Source: Roseateles chitinivorans
GTDB lineage: Bacteria; Pseudomonadota; Gammaproteobacteria; Burkholderiales; Burkholderiaceae_C
DNA: 64,000 bases
Reading direction: 5' to 3'
Assembly (NCBI RefSeq): GCF_002761755.1
Contig: NZ_PEOG01000010.1
Span: 1-64,000 of the forward strand
Positions 1 to 9,157 of the stretch are shown one piece after another; within the stretch, counting starts at the first letter, position 1, and every line of letters starts with the position of its first letter. A program made the position numbers and the translations under genes. The notes under the pieces are model-generated. The model ran no database searches, was not told the DNA's origin, and saw only the letters and a list, made by a program, of their open reading frames with translations.

Positions 1-1306
1 GTTCAAGCGCACCCAGACCGCTTTCGACGCCAGCCAGTTCGAGAGCAAGCGCGTCTTCGTCACCAGCAAGGACGGCACCAAGCTGCCGATCTTCATCGCG
101 CATCGCAAGGGCCTGAAGCTCGACGGCTGCGCGACCGACATCGCGCGCCAGCCGGCGTCCGGCCCTCCGGACGCGCCGGCCGGCGGCGCGGCGCCGCCGC
201 GCTTGCGCGTCGCCTTCGGCTCCTGCGCGAAGCAGTCCAAGCCGCAGCCGATCTGGCACGCGGTCGGCGCGGCCAGGCCGGACCTGTTCGTCTTCCTGGG
301 CGACAACCTCTATGCCGATGCCCGCGACGAAGCCACGCTGCGCCAGCGCTATGCCGAGTTCATGGCGGTCGCGCCCTTGCAGGCCTTCCGGCGCTCGACG
401 CGCCATGTCGCGATCTGGGACGACCACGACTTCGGTGACGACGACGAAGGCGCCGACTACCCGCTCAAGCGCCTGTCCCAGCAGCTGTTCTGCGACGCCT
501 GGGGCGAGCCGGCGGACTCGCCGCGCCGACGCGCCGACGGCATCTATCACGCCGAGGTGATCGAGGCCTTCGGGCGGCGCATCCAGGTGATCCTGCCGGA
601 TCTGCGCTTCAACCGCACGATGCTGACGGCGGACCCGTCGCTGAAGTCGAGCTATGCGGCGATGGTGCTGCGGGCCAGGCTCAGCGGACAGCCGATGACC
701 GGCTGGTACCTGCCTGATTCGCGGCCCGAGGCCACGCTGCTGGGCGAGGCGCAATGGCAGTGGCTGGAAGCGCAGCTGCGTGTACCGGCGGATGTGCGCC
801 TGATCGGCTCCAGCGTGCAGTTCGCCGCTGACGGCAGCGGTTGGGAGGGCTGGGCCAACTTCCCGCGCGAGCGCGCCCGGCTGGTCGACCTGCTGCGCAC
901 GACGCGCGCCGAGGGCGTGGTGTTCCTCAGCGGCGACATGCACTATGCGGAGCTGTCCTCGGTGGACGTCGAAGGCGGTTACCCGCTCTGGGATGCGACC
1001 TCCAGCGGACTGACCGAGGTCTGGGACATCCCGACGCCCAACCGCAACCGCCGCTCGGCGGTGATGGCGGAACTGAACTTCGGCCTGCTGGACATCGAGC
1101 CGGTCGCGCCCGACGGCACGGTGGCCGTCGCCGCCCCCCTCGACGGCGAAGGAGCGCATGATCTGCGCCTGCGCTTCGCGCTGTGCGACGTGAACGGCCG
1201 CGCGAAGATCACGAAGGAACTGCGCCTGTCCGACCTGCGCTGGCCGGACCGCGCCAGGGCCGCGGGCGCCACGATCGCGCGCCCCGCCGCCGAGGAGAAG
1301 ACCTGA
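1..1306 (+). CDS. Prolyl-oligopeptidase fragment fused in frame to a PhoD-like phosphatase (5' end outside window)
   Basis: One open frame runs from base 2 to the TGA at 1304-1306. Its first ~42 codons read like the propeller-to-hydrolase junction of a prolyl oligopeptidase (VFVTSKDGTKLPIF, then HRKGLKLDG). The family should continue with NPTLLYGYGGF, but here the homology stops at about base 128. After ~24 Ala/Pro-rich residues a PhoD/alkaline-phosphatase-D-like metallophosphatase begins at about base 203 (RVAFGSCAKQ). It keeps the metal-site motifs GDNLYAD, WDDHDFG and SGDMHY. No in-frame ATG exists between 2 and 203, and a TTG start at 203 would leave no signal peptide although PhoD enzymes are normally exported. 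Either a deletion or mis-join fused two genes, or a short form starts at TTG. The stop overlaps the next ATG (TGATG), so the phosphatase is coupled to the ABC importer. The phosphatase assignment is firm; the native 5' end is unknown. Confidence 0.75.
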   Translation, partial: FKRTQTAFDASQFESKRVFVTSKDGTKLPIFIAHRKGLKLDGCATDIARQPASGPPDAPAGGAAPPRLRVAFGSCAKQSKPQPIWHAVGAARPDLFVFLGDNLYADARDEATLRQRYAEFMAVAPLQAFRRSTRHVAIWDDHDFGDDDEGADYPLKRLSQQLFCDAWGEPADSPRRRADGIYHAEVIEAFGRRIQVILPDLRFNRTMLTADPSLKSSYAAMVLRARLSGQPMTGWYLPDSRPEATLLGEAQWQWLEAQLRVPADVRLIGSSVQFAADGSGWEGWANFPRERARLVDLLRTTRAEGVVFLSGDMHYAELSSVDVEGGYPLWDATSSGLTEVWDIPTPNRNRRSAVMAELNFGLLDIEPVAPDGTVAVAAPLDGEGAHDLRLRFALCDVNGRAKITKELRLSDLRWPDRARAAGATIARPAAEEKT

Positions 1307-2400
1307 TGACGCTGACCCGACGCACGCTGCTCCAGGCCGTGCCGCTCACCCTGCCGGCCTTCGGCGGGCTTGCCGCCTCCCAGGCGGCCGCGCAGGGCGG
1401 CCAGCCGGCATCGGTGGCGCTGGACGCGCTGATGACCGCCGCGCGCAAGGAAGGCCGGGTGCACAGCCTCGGCATGCCCGACGACTGGGCCAACTGGCGC
1501 GCCACCTGGGCGGACCTGCAGCGGCTCTACGGCCTGGCGCATGTCGACACCGACATGAGCAGCGCCGAGGAGATCGCCAAGATCGAGGCCGAGAAGTCCA
1601 ATGCCAGCGCCGACATCGGCGACGTGGGCTTCGAGTTCGGCGCGATCGCCAAGGCGCGCGGCATCACGCAGCCCTACCGGCCGACGACCTGGGCCGACGT
1701 GCCCGAGTGGGCCAAGGATCCCGAGGGGCACTGGGCGCTGGCCTACACCGGCACCATCGCCTTCGCGGTGAATCGCAAGCGCCTGAAGGAGGTACCTCGC
1801 AGCTGGCGGGCGCTGTTCGCGTCCAAGGCCCGCGTGATGATCGGCGAGGTCGGTCGGGCGGCGCAGTCCAACGCGGCGGTGCTGGCCGCTGCGGTGGCGC
1901 TGGGCGGCGACGAGACCCGCCTGCAGCCCGCGCTGGACGCCTTCGCGCAAGTGGCCAGGGACCGGCGCCTGATCGGCACCAATGCCACGCCCGCGCTGAT
2001 GGAGCGTGCCGAGGCCGACGTCTTCCTGCTGTGGGATTTCAATGCGCTGTCCTACCGCGCGAAGCTGCCCAACGCGACGGACTACGAGGTGCTGATCCCG
2101 TCGGACGGCTCGATCACCAGCGGCTACACGACCCTGATCAATCGCTGGGCGCCGCATCCGAACGCGGCGATGCTGGCGCGCGAGTACATCTTCAGCGACG
2201 CCGGCCAGATGAACCTGGCCCGCGGCCATGCGCGGCCGATCCGCATCGCCAAGCTGCCGCTGCCGCCGGAACTGAAGGACCGCCTGGTGCCGGAAGCGCA
2301 GTACGCGAAGGCCCGCGCGCTCAAGCCGGCGATCTGGACCGAGGAAGTCAAGAAACTGCCGCGTGCCTGGCAGCGGGAGGTGCTCGGAGGCGCCCGATGA
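1306..2400 (+). CDS. ABC transporter periplasmic substrate-binding protein (family 1-like)
   Basis: 364 residues. The N-terminus (TRRTLLQAV, then an Ala-rich stretch ending SQAAAQ) looks like a twin-arginine-type or strong Sec signal, so the mature protein should be periplasmic. The body resembles the extracellular solute-binding proteins that serve iron, phosphonate, sugar-phosphate or polyamine importers: a KIEAEKSNASADIGD segment early, and GYTTLINRWAPHPNAAMLAREYIFSDAGQ late, where such proteins carry their C-terminal lobe. The ATG overlaps the stop of the phosphatase gene by one base, and two permeases and an ATPase follow. Coupling to a phosphoesterase suggests a phosphorylated or phosphonate-type substrate, such as that of the PhnSTUV or AfuABC type, but this is inference. 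A putrescine or ferric-ion role cannot be excluded from sequence alone. Confidence 0.8.
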   Translation: MTLTRRTLLQAVPLTLPAFGGLAASQAAAQGGQPASVALDALMTAARKEGRVHSLGMPDDWANWRATWADLQRLYGLAHVDTDMSSAEEIAKIEAEKSNASADIGDVGFEFGAIAKARGITQPYRPTTWADVPEWAKDPEGHWALAYTGTIAFAVNRKRLKEVPRSWRALFASKARVMIGEVGRAAQSNAAVLAAAVALGGDETRLQPALDAFAQVARDRRLIGTNATPALMERAEADVFLLWDFNALSYRAKLPNATDYEVLIPSDGSITSGYTTLINRWAPHPNAAMLAREYIFSDAGQMNLARGHARPIRIAKLPLPPELKDRLVPEAQYAKARALKPAIWTEEVKKLPRAWQREVLGGAR

Positions 2401-2533
2401 CGGTCGCCGGCCTCGGCGCGTCGGGCGGCGTTGCGCCCGCCGATGCGGCCGCCGGTGTCTTCGGACTGATGCAGGCGCTCACGCGGCGCCGAGTCGCCGT
2501 GCCGCCCGCATGGCCGCGCATGAGCGTGGACGC

Positions 2534-3382
2534 ATGGCACTGAACGCGCGCACGGCCTGGCGCTCGGCCCTGCCGCTGCTGCTGTTGACCGGCGTGGCGC
2601 TGCTGCTGCCCTTCGGCTGGCGCGCGGTGTCCGTGCTCGGCGCTTGCATGGGCCGCGGGGATGGCTGCGCCCTGGGCGAGCTGACCGCCGACGGCTATTA
2701 TTACCTCGAGGCCGCCTGGAACACCGGATGGCTGAGCACCGCATCGGCGCTGATCGGTCTGGCCATCGGCACCGGGGCGGCGATCGCGCTGCTGCGCCTG
2801 CCGCGGCTGGAACGCCCGGTGACGCTGCTGGCCAGCCTCGGCGCCAACTTCTCCGGCGTGCCGCTGTCGGTGGCCCTGCTGCTGCTCTTCGGCGCGCAGG
2901 GGGTGGTGACCGCCTCGCTGCAGGCGCTCGGACTGTCGCCCTGGATCGATCTGCAGGGGCTGGGCGGGCTGCTGCTCGCCTACGTCTGCTTCCAGGCCCC
3001 GCTCGCGACGCTGCTGCTCGTCGCGCCGGTGCGGATGCTCGACGCGACACTGGCCGACGCGGCGGCCACCTTGGGGGCCAGCCCGGCGCTGTACTGGCGG
3101 CGGATCGGCCTGCCGCTGCTGCTGCCCAGCCTCGTCGAGGTCTTCGGCCTGCTGTTCGCGAACGCGGCCGCGGCCTTCGCCACGCCGTTCGCGCTCAGCG
3201 GCACGGCGGCGCATGTCCTGGCGGTGCGCATCGCCGCGCTGGTCAGCGGCGACATCTTCGCGCAGCCGGAGTTGTCCGCGCTGCTCGCGCTGCTGCTCTT
3301 CGCGATGCTGACCGCCGTGATCGGGCTCACGCGCTGGATCGCGGCCCGACTGCGCGCGCCCTCAAGCGAGAGCGCCGCATGA
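2534..3382 (+). CDS. ABC transporter inner-membrane permease 1
   Basis: 282 residues, with about six hydrophobic segments starting with ALPLLLLTGVALLLPFGW at the N-terminus. The cytoplasmic EAA-type coupling loop is visible as DAAATLGASPALYWRRIGLPLL around residues 170-195. It belongs with the following permease as one half of a heteromeric channel. I chose the ATG at 2534 because the protein then starts just before the first membrane helix; an in-frame ATG at 2510 would add eight charged residues. The 133-bp gap after the binding-protein gene is the only break in an otherwise overlapping operon. The stop overlaps the next start (ATGA). Confidence 0.82.
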   Translation: MALNARTAWRSALPLLLLTGVALLLPFGWRAVSVLGACMGRGDGCALGELTADGYYYLEAAWNTGWLSTASALIGLAIGTGAAIALLRLPRLERPVTLLASLGANFSGVPLSVALLLLFGAQGVVTASLQALGLSPWIDLQGLGGLLLAYVCFQAPLATLLLVAPVRMLDATLADAAATLGASPALYWRRIGLPLLLPSLVEVFGLLFANAAAAFATPFALSGTAAHVLAVRIAALVSGDIFAQPELSALLALLLFAMLTAVIGLTRWIAARLRAPSSESAA

Positions 3383-4191
3383 ACCGGCGCTCGACCCCGC
3401 CGCCGATCTCGGCGCTCGCGCTGATGGCGCTCGGCATCGTGGTGCTGGTGCCCGTGCTCACGCTGCTGCTCTACGGCCTGACCGAACGCTGGGATCGCCA
3501 CTGGTGGCCCGAGGATCCGACGCTGCGCTGGATCGCCGAAGCGGCGCGCGATCCGCGCGTGCAGGCCGCGACGCTGAACACGATGGCGCTGGCCCTGGCG
3601 AGCGCCCTGCTGGCGCTCGTCTGCGGTGCGCTGGCGACGATCCCGTCGGCGATCGCCTCGCAGCTCGAGCCTCGGAACGGCGCCCCGCTGCGCCGCACGC
3701 TGGACCTGATCGCGCTGCTGCCTTTCGCGATCGCGCCGGTGGTGATCGCGATCAGCGCGCTGGAGCTGTTCGTCGGGCAATGGGGCGGCTGGTTGCCGCT
3801 GCCGCTCGTCTACATCGCGGTCGTGGCGCCGACGCTGTTCCCGCTGGTGCACAAGACCCTGCAATCGGCACTCGCGCAGCTCCAGGCCGCGGCGTTGATC
3901 GAAGCCGGTCGCACGCTCGGCGCCAGCGACGGCCACACGCTGCGCCGTGTGCTGCTGCCGATGCTGGCGCCGGCGCTGCTCGCGGCCTTCCTGCTCGCCT
4001 GGGTGACGGCCGCGATGGAGTTCGCGATCGCCAACCTGCTGCTCGGCGGTCAGCTGGAACTGCTGCAGCCCCTGATGAACAGCCTGCGCAATGCCAACGG
4101 CCATCAGGCGGCGGCGCTGATGGTGATGACCTTCGCCGGCGTCGGCGCGGTCGTGGTGGCCGTATCCAGACTTTCTCGCCGATGGACCTGA
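3379..4191 (+). CDS. ABC transporter inner-membrane permease 2
   Basis: 270 residues with about six membrane helices. The EAA loop EAGRTLGASDGHTLRRVLLPMLAP lies near residues 175-200 and is where the ATPase docks. The start overlaps the stop of permease 1 by four bases (ATGA), and the end overlaps the ATPase gene by ten bases. This implies translation as a unit and equal subunit supply. The two permeases are only weakly alike, as in PotBC- or PhnUV-type importers. Confidence 0.84.
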   Translation: MNRRSTPPPISALALMALGIVVLVPVLTLLLYGLTERWDRHWWPEDPTLRWIAEAARDPRVQAATLNTMALALASALLALVCGALATIPSAIASQLEPRNGAPLRRTLDLIALLPFAIAPVVIAISALELFVGQWGGWLPLPLVYIAVVAPTLFPLVHKTLQSALAQLQAAALIEAGRTLGASDGHTLRRVLLPMLAPALLAAFLLAWVTAAMEFAIANLLLGGQLELLQPLMNSLRNANGHQAAALMVMTFAGVGAVVVAVSRLSRRWT

Positions 4192-5192
4192 CTTCCCAAC
4201 TTTCCATTCGTGATGCGCGGCTGGTCCTGGGCGGCCGGCCGGTGCTGCGCGGCATCGACCTGTCGCTGGCGCGCGGCGAGGTGGTCGCGCTGCTGGGCGC
4301 GTCGGGCTGCGGCAAGACGACGCTGCTGCGCGCGATCGCCGGGCTGCAGCGACTCGATGCAGGCACGATCACGATGTGCGGACAGCAGGTGCACGCACTG
4401 CCGCCGCAGCTGCGCGACATCGGCATGGTCTTCCAGCATTACGCGCTGTTTCCCAACCTGACGGTGCGGGAGAACATCCGCTTCGGTCCGCTCGCGCGGG
4501 GCGAGGAGCCCGCGGTGGCCGACGAGCGCGCCGAGCAGTTGCTGGCGCTGGTCGAGCTCCAGGCGCTCGCCGACCGGCTGCCATCGGCCCTGTCCGGCGG
4601 CCAGCGGCAACGCGTGGCCCTCGCGCGTGCGCTGGCGACGCAGCCGATGCTGCTGCTGATGGACGAGCCCTTCTCGGCGCTGGACGAGCATTTCCGCCTG
4701 CCGCTGCGGCGGCAGTTCCGCCAGCTGCAGCGGACGCTCGGCCAGAGCTGCGTGATCGTGACCCATGACCGCGAGGAAGCGTTCGAGATCGCCGACCGCA
4801 TCGCGGTCATGTTCGATGGCGTCATCGCGCAATGCGCATCCCCGCGCGAGCTGCGACGCGCGCCAGCCAACCGGCGCGTGGCCGACTTCCTGGGCCTGTT
4901 CAATCGCCTGGACGCGCGCACGCTCGACGGCGCCTGGCGCCGCGACGGCGGCCAATGGATCGCACCGGTGGAGGCCCTGATGCTGGCGGAGGGTGCTTCC
5001 GGCGACGCGCTGCGCCTGCAAGCCACGCTGCGCGCGAGTTATCCCGGACAACAGCGGGTGACCTGCGAGCTGATCGGGCCCGATGGCCTGGTGCTCACCC
5101 TCTGGCGCCGACACGACGATCCGGAACTGACGCCCGGATCGCGCCTCGAGGTGGCAATCGCCGAGCCGGCGCTGCGCTGGATCGCGGACTAG
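4182..5192 (+). CDS. ABC transporter ATP-binding protein
   Basis: 336 residues. Walker A is GASGCGKT (39-46), the Q-loop lies in VFQHYALFP, the signature LSGGQRQR is at 137-144, Walker B LLLMDEP at 157-163 and the H-loop THD at about 194-196. A C-terminal extension of about 100 residues (from around 230) resembles the TOBE domain of PotA/FbpC/CysA-type ATPases, so this is the energising subunit of an importer at the cytoplasmic face. It is the last gene of the four-gene transporter cluster and starts inside the end of permease 2. Substrate is unresolved. Confidence 0.9.
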   Translation: MDLTSQLSIRDARLVLGGRPVLRGIDLSLARGEVVALLGASGCGKTTLLRAIAGLQRLDAGTITMCGQQVHALPPQLRDIGMVFQHYALFPNLTVRENIRFGPLARGEEPAVADERAEQLLALVELQALADRLPSALSGGQRQRVALARALATQPMLLLMDEPFSALDEHFRLPLRRQFRQLQRTLGQSCVIVTHDREEAFEIADRIAVMFDGVIAQCASPRELRRAPANRRVADFLGLFNRLDARTLDGAWRRDGGQWIAPVEALMLAEGASGDALRLQATLRASYPGQQRVTCELIGPDGLVLTLWRRHDDPELTPGSRLEVAIAEPALRWIAD

Positions 5193-5321
5193 CCAGCGGC
5201 AACGAGAGGGGCGACATCGTAACGGGCCGTCTCCGTCCACCCCACCGCAGGAACGGCCTTTGCCTTGAGCCCGGGGCCCATCCTGAGCAACATCGCCAGA
5301 ACGACGAAGAAGGAGGACTCG

Positions 5322-7115
5322 ATGGACGCCGCCTCGCTCAAACTCGGTCTCGTCGGCAATTGCGCCGTGAGCGCGCTGATCGACGACCGCGCCCGCGTCG
5401 TGTGGTGCTGCGCGCCGCGCTTCGACGGTGATCCGGTGTTCCATGCGCTGATCGACTCGCCCGACGGCATCGGCCTGGACGGCACCTTCCAGGTCGTGCT
5501 CGAGGACTTCTCCCACAGCGAGCAGGCCTATGACCACGGCACCGCGGTGCTCCGCACCCGGCTCCACGACACGCACGGCAATGCGATCGAGATCACCGAT
5601 TTCATGCCGCGCTTCTTCCTCAACGACCGGCCCTATCGGCCGATGATGCTGGTGCGCCGGATGCGCCCGCTGCAGGGCCATCCGCGGATCCGCGTCGTCC
5701 TCCGCCCGGTCATCCAGTGGGGCTCGGCCCATCCGGCGCGCACGCGCGGCAGCAACCACCTGCGCTTCGTCGGCCCGGAAGGCACGATCCGCCTCACCAC
5801 CAACGCGCCGCTCACCTATGTCCAGGATGAGACCCCCTTCGCGCTGGACATGCCGATGAGCTTCATCTTCGGCCCCGACGAGACGCTGGACCGCGCCGTC
5901 GAGGACACCGCCCGGCTGCTCGAGGAGAAGACCATCAGCTACTGGCGCGACTGGACGCGCCGCCTGGCGATCCCGCTCGAGTGGCAGGAGGCGGTGATCC
6001 GCGCGGCGATCACGCTGAAGATGTGCCTCTACGAGGAGACCGGCGCCATCGTCGCCGCGATGACGACCAGCGTGCCGGAGGCGCCCCACACCCAGCGCAA
6101 CTGGGACTACCGCTACTGCTGGCTGCGCGATGCCTTCTTCGTCGTGCGCGCGCTCAACAGCCTGTCCGAGACCGGCACGATGGAGGACTACCTGCGCTGG
6201 ATGCGCAACATCATCGGCCAGTCCAAGGACGGCCATGTGCAGCCGCTCTACGGCATCGGCCTGGAGGCACGACTCACCGAGTACCTGGTCCCGCACCTGC
6301 GCGGCTATCGCGGCATGGGGCCGGTGCGCGCGGGCAACCAGGCCTTCGAGCACTTCCAGCACGACGTCTACGGCAACATCGTGCTCGGCTCTGCCCAGGC
6401 CTTCTTCGACCACCGCCTGCACCAGCGCGCCGGCATCGATGAGTTCGCGCTGCTCGAGCGTGCCGGCGAGCAGGCCTTCGCGATCCACGACAAGCCCGAT
6501 GCCAGCATGTGGGAGCTGCGCACCCGCGCCCGCGTCCACACCTCGTCGGTGCTGATGAACTGGGCCGCCTGCGACCGCCTGGCCAAGATCGCGCGCGTGC
6601 TCGGCCTGCCGCAGCGCGTGGCGCTCTGGCAGGAGCGCGCCGACCTGATCAAGCGCAAGATCCTGGACCACGCCTGGAGCGAGCAGCGCCAGGCCTTCGT
6701 CGAAAGCTTCGGCGGCAAGGACCTGGACGCCAGCGTGCTGCTGATGACGGAAGTGGGCTTCATCGACCCGCGCGACCCGCGCTTCGTGAAGACCGTCGAC
6801 GCGCTCGAGGCGACGCTGTGCGACGGTCCCTACATGCGCCGCTACGAGGCGCCCGACGACTTCGGCAAGCCCGAGACCTCCTTCAACATCTGCGCGTTCT
6901 GGCGCATCGACGCCCTCGCCCGCATCGGCCGCTATGGCCAGGCGCGCGAGCTCTTTGAGGCCCTGCTCGCCTCGCGCAATCACCTCGGCCTGCTGTCCGA
7001 GGACACCCATCCGGTCACCGGCGAGCTGTGGGGCAACTTCCCGCAGACCTACTCGATGGTCGGCATCATCAACGGCGCGATGCGACTGTCGCGGCCGTGG
7101 GACTCGGAGATCTGA
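5322..7115 (+). CDS. Glycoside hydrolase family 15 protein (glucoamylase/trehalase-like)
   Basis: 597 residues, no signal peptide. The fold type is shown by the N-terminal LGLVGNCAVSALIDD and WCCAPRFDGDPVF segments, by RNWDYRYCWLRDAFF in the (alpha/alpha)6 barrel, and by the C-terminal LLSEDTHPVTGELWGNFPQTYSM. All are typical of the bacterial cytoplasmic GH15 proteins that hydrolyse alpha-1,4-glucans or trehalose by an inverting mechanism with two acidic residues. The start is fixed by a strong ribosome binding site, AGGAGG, five bases before the ATG. It stands alone between the ABC cluster and an M48 gene. Glucoamylase versus trehalase cannot be decided by eye. Confidence 0.85.
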   Translation: MDAASLKLGLVGNCAVSALIDDRARVVWCCAPRFDGDPVFHALIDSPDGIGLDGTFQVVLEDFSHSEQAYDHGTAVLRTRLHDTHGNAIEITDFMPRFFLNDRPYRPMMLVRRMRPLQGHPRIRVVLRPVIQWGSAHPARTRGSNHLRFVGPEGTIRLTTNAPLTYVQDETPFALDMPMSFIFGPDETLDRAVEDTARLLEEKTISYWRDWTRRLAIPLEWQEAVIRAAITLKMCLYEETGAIVAAMTTSVPEAPHTQRNWDYRYCWLRDAFFVVRALNSLSETGTMEDYLRWMRNIIGQSKDGHVQPLYGIGLEARLTEYLVPHLRGYRGMGPVRAGNQAFEHFQHDVYGNIVLGSAQAFFDHRLHQRAGIDEFALLERAGEQAFAIHDKPDASMWELRTRARVHTSSVLMNWAACDRLAKIARVLGLPQRVALWQERADLIKRKILDHAWSEQRQAFVESFGGKDLDASVLLMTEVGFIDPRDPRFVKTVDALEATLCDGPYMRRYEAPDDFGKPETSFNICAFWRIDALARIGRYGQARELFEALLASRNHLGLLSEDTHPVTGELWGNFPQTYSMVGIINGAMRLSRPWDSEI

Positions 7116-7254
7116 GCCTCGCCGCGGGGTCGGACGACGGGCGCTGATCGCCCCGATCCGTCCGCCCCCGGGGAATGTCCTCCCCTTTCGCGCGCCGCTT
7201 CCCGCCACGCGCCGCGTCAGAATCCGGCCCGGATTCGAGAGGGATGGACAAGAC

Positions 7255-9141
7255 ATGAATGCTGCCGACTTCGAGCAGATGGTGGCCCGCCTGGAGCGGG
7301 AGAGCGAACAGGCCCCCGAGGCTTACAAGGTGAAGGTGGCGCTGCTCGCGCTGGCGGGCTTCGCACTGCTGGCGGTGCTGCTCTCCTTCGCCGGCCTGGG
7401 GCTGCTGCTGCTGGCGGGCTTGGCCTGGCTGCTGGTCTCCAGCGGGGGCACCGCGCTCATCCTGCTGCTCAAGCTCGGCAAGCTGCTGGTGCTGCTGGCC
7501 TTCCCGCTCTGGTTTCTGGTGAAGGCCTCGGTCTCCGCGCTCTTCGTGCGCTTGCCCGCGCCCCGGGGCCTGCCGGTCACCCGCGAACAGGCCCCGGCCC
7601 TTTTCGCCGCGCTCGACGACATGCGCCGTCGCATGCGCGGCCCGCGCTTCCATCACGTCCTGCTGATCAACGAGATGAACGCGGCCGTCGTGCAGCGGCC
7701 CTTGTTCGGCCTGATCGGCTTTCCGCGCAACTACCTGCTGCTGGGCCTGCCGCTGCTGGAGTCCGCCACGCCCGACGAGGCGATGGCCGTCGTGGCCCAT
7801 GAATACGGCCATCTGGCGGGTGCCCATGGTCGTTTCGGCGCCTTCATCTATCGACTGCGGCTGTCGTGGGGCACGATCCAGGCGATCGCCGGGCAGTGGA
7901 CCGGCTGGACCGGCCGGCTGCTGCGCAAACCGGTGGACTGGTACGCGCCCTACTTCAACGCCTACACCTTCGTCCTGGCCCGCACCAACGAATACCAGGC
8001 CGACGCCGCCTCGGCCGAGCTGGTCGGCACGCCGGCGGCGGCCTCGGCCCTCAAGCGGGTGAACGTGAGCGGCGGCAGCTACGAGCGCTTCCTCTCCACC
8101 ACCTTCGCATCGGCCCGTTCGGAAGGCACGCCGCCGGACGACCTGTCCGAACGCTGGGCCCGCACGGCGCTCGCGCCGCAGGCGGCGGAGCTCGCCAGCA
8201 AGGACCTGGGTGAGGCGCTCGCCAGGGATCCGGGCGTGGCCGACACGCATCCCTCGCTGCGCCAGCGCCTGCTGGCGCTGGGCGTCGCGGAGGCCGCGCT
8301 GAACGAGCCGCCGCCAGCGCTCGACGCGCGCTCGGCCGCCGCCGCCTGGCTGGGCGACGCGCTGCCGCTGTTGCGCCGCGACATCCAGCAGCAATGGCGC
8401 GACGACGTGGCGACCGGCTGGCGCGAGCAGCATCAGCACTGGGCGGACCTGCGCGCCCGCTTCCAGGCCTTGCAAGCGCTGCCCGAACGCAGCGTCGACG
8501 AAGCATTCGAACTGCTGCGCCTGGACGCGCAGCTCCGGCCCGACGATGACCATGTGCCGGCGGTCGCGGCCTTCAACGCGGCCAATCCCGACCGCGCCGG
8601 TGCGCTCTACCTGGAGGCACTGTTGCGCCTGGACCGCGACGACGAGGCGGGGCTCGCGCTGCTGGACCGCGTGATGACGCTCGACAGCGAGGCGACCCGG
8701 CCCGCATGCGAGCGTGCCTATGACTTCCTCGTCCGGCGCAAGGACCCGCGCGCCGAGGACTATGCGCAGCGCTGGCGCCAGCGCGCCGACTGGGAGAACA
8801 CCCGCGAAGAACAGGTCGGCCGGCTCGATCCGAAGGCCGAGGCGATGTCCAGCGGGCTGTCCGCAGAGGCGCTGGCGGAGGTCCGCGAGCGGGTGGCCGC
8901 GGTGAAGCCGAAGATCGTCGAGGCCTGGATCGCGCGGCGCCGCATCCCGGTCGATCCGGACGCGGTGGCGCTGATGCTGGTCGTGCGCTTCACGCGCTGG
9001 TCGCGTGCCGGCAAGCGGCAGGAGGCGCTCAACGCGCTCGTCGGCCAGGGCTGGCCCGCGACGATCCACGTCTTCACCGAGGACGCGCCTTACGCCGCCT
9101 TGTACAAGCGCGCCCGCGCGGCGGGTGAGCGGCTGATCTGA
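7255..9141 (+). CDS. Membrane-anchored M48-family metallopeptidase
   Basis: 628 residues. Two long hydrophobic stretches (about 28-62 and 66-92) precede a zinc-peptidase domain with the HEYGH motif at 182-186 (two zinc-binding His and the catalytic Glu). The third ligand is probably E246 in NEYQAD. The C-terminal ~350 residues are helical and charged, with a TPR-like look (from about 390), and could recruit substrates. It is roughly twice the length of HtpX and resembles the M48 gene at 22387-24045 in layout: hydrophobic N-terminus, RLPAPRGLPVTREQAPALF-like linker, HExGH, long tail. It lies downstream of the GH15 gene after a 139-bp gap and converges on the ferritin-like gene. Confidence 0.8.
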   Translation: MNAADFEQMVARLERESEQAPEAYKVKVALLALAGFALLAVLLSFAGLGLLLLAGLAWLLVSSGGTALILLLKLGKLLVLLAFPLWFLVKASVSALFVRLPAPRGLPVTREQAPALFAALDDMRRRMRGPRFHHVLLINEMNAAVVQRPLFGLIGFPRNYLLLGLPLLESATPDEAMAVVAHEYGHLAGAHGRFGAFIYRLRLSWGTIQAIAGQWTGWTGRLLRKPVDWYAPYFNAYTFVLARTNEYQADAASAELVGTPAAASALKRVNVSGGSYERFLSTTFASARSEGTPPDDLSERWARTALAPQAAELASKDLGEALARDPGVADTHPSLRQRLLALGVAEAALNEPPPALDARSAAAAWLGDALPLLRRDIQQQWRDDVATGWREQHQHWADLRARFQALQALPERSVDEAFELLRLDAQLRPDDDHVPAVAAFNAANPDRAGALYLEALLRLDRDDEAGLALLDRVMTLDSEATRPACERAYDFLVRRKDPRAEDYAQRWRQRADWENTREEQVGRLDPKAEAMSSGLSAEALAEVRERVAAVKPKIVEAWIARRRIPVDPDAVALMLVVRFTRWSRAGKRQEALNALVGQGWPATIHVFTEDAPYAALYKRARAAGERLI

Positions 9142-9157
9142 ACCGCGCGGCGCACGG

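Noticed and set aside
2397-2543. A 48-codon open frame that overlaps the binding-protein stop by ATGA and runs into permease 1
   Set aside because: Composition is that of GC-rich noise, no homology or ribosome binding site is visible, and the adjoining frames are equally open; the overlap is probably coincidence.
4104-7256. A 1050-codon open frame on the minus strand across the ABC ATPase and GH15 genes
   Set aside because: It lies antisense to two genes with clear motifs. Its sequence is low-complexity Arg/Ala/His/Asp typical of mirror frames at high GC and has no domain.
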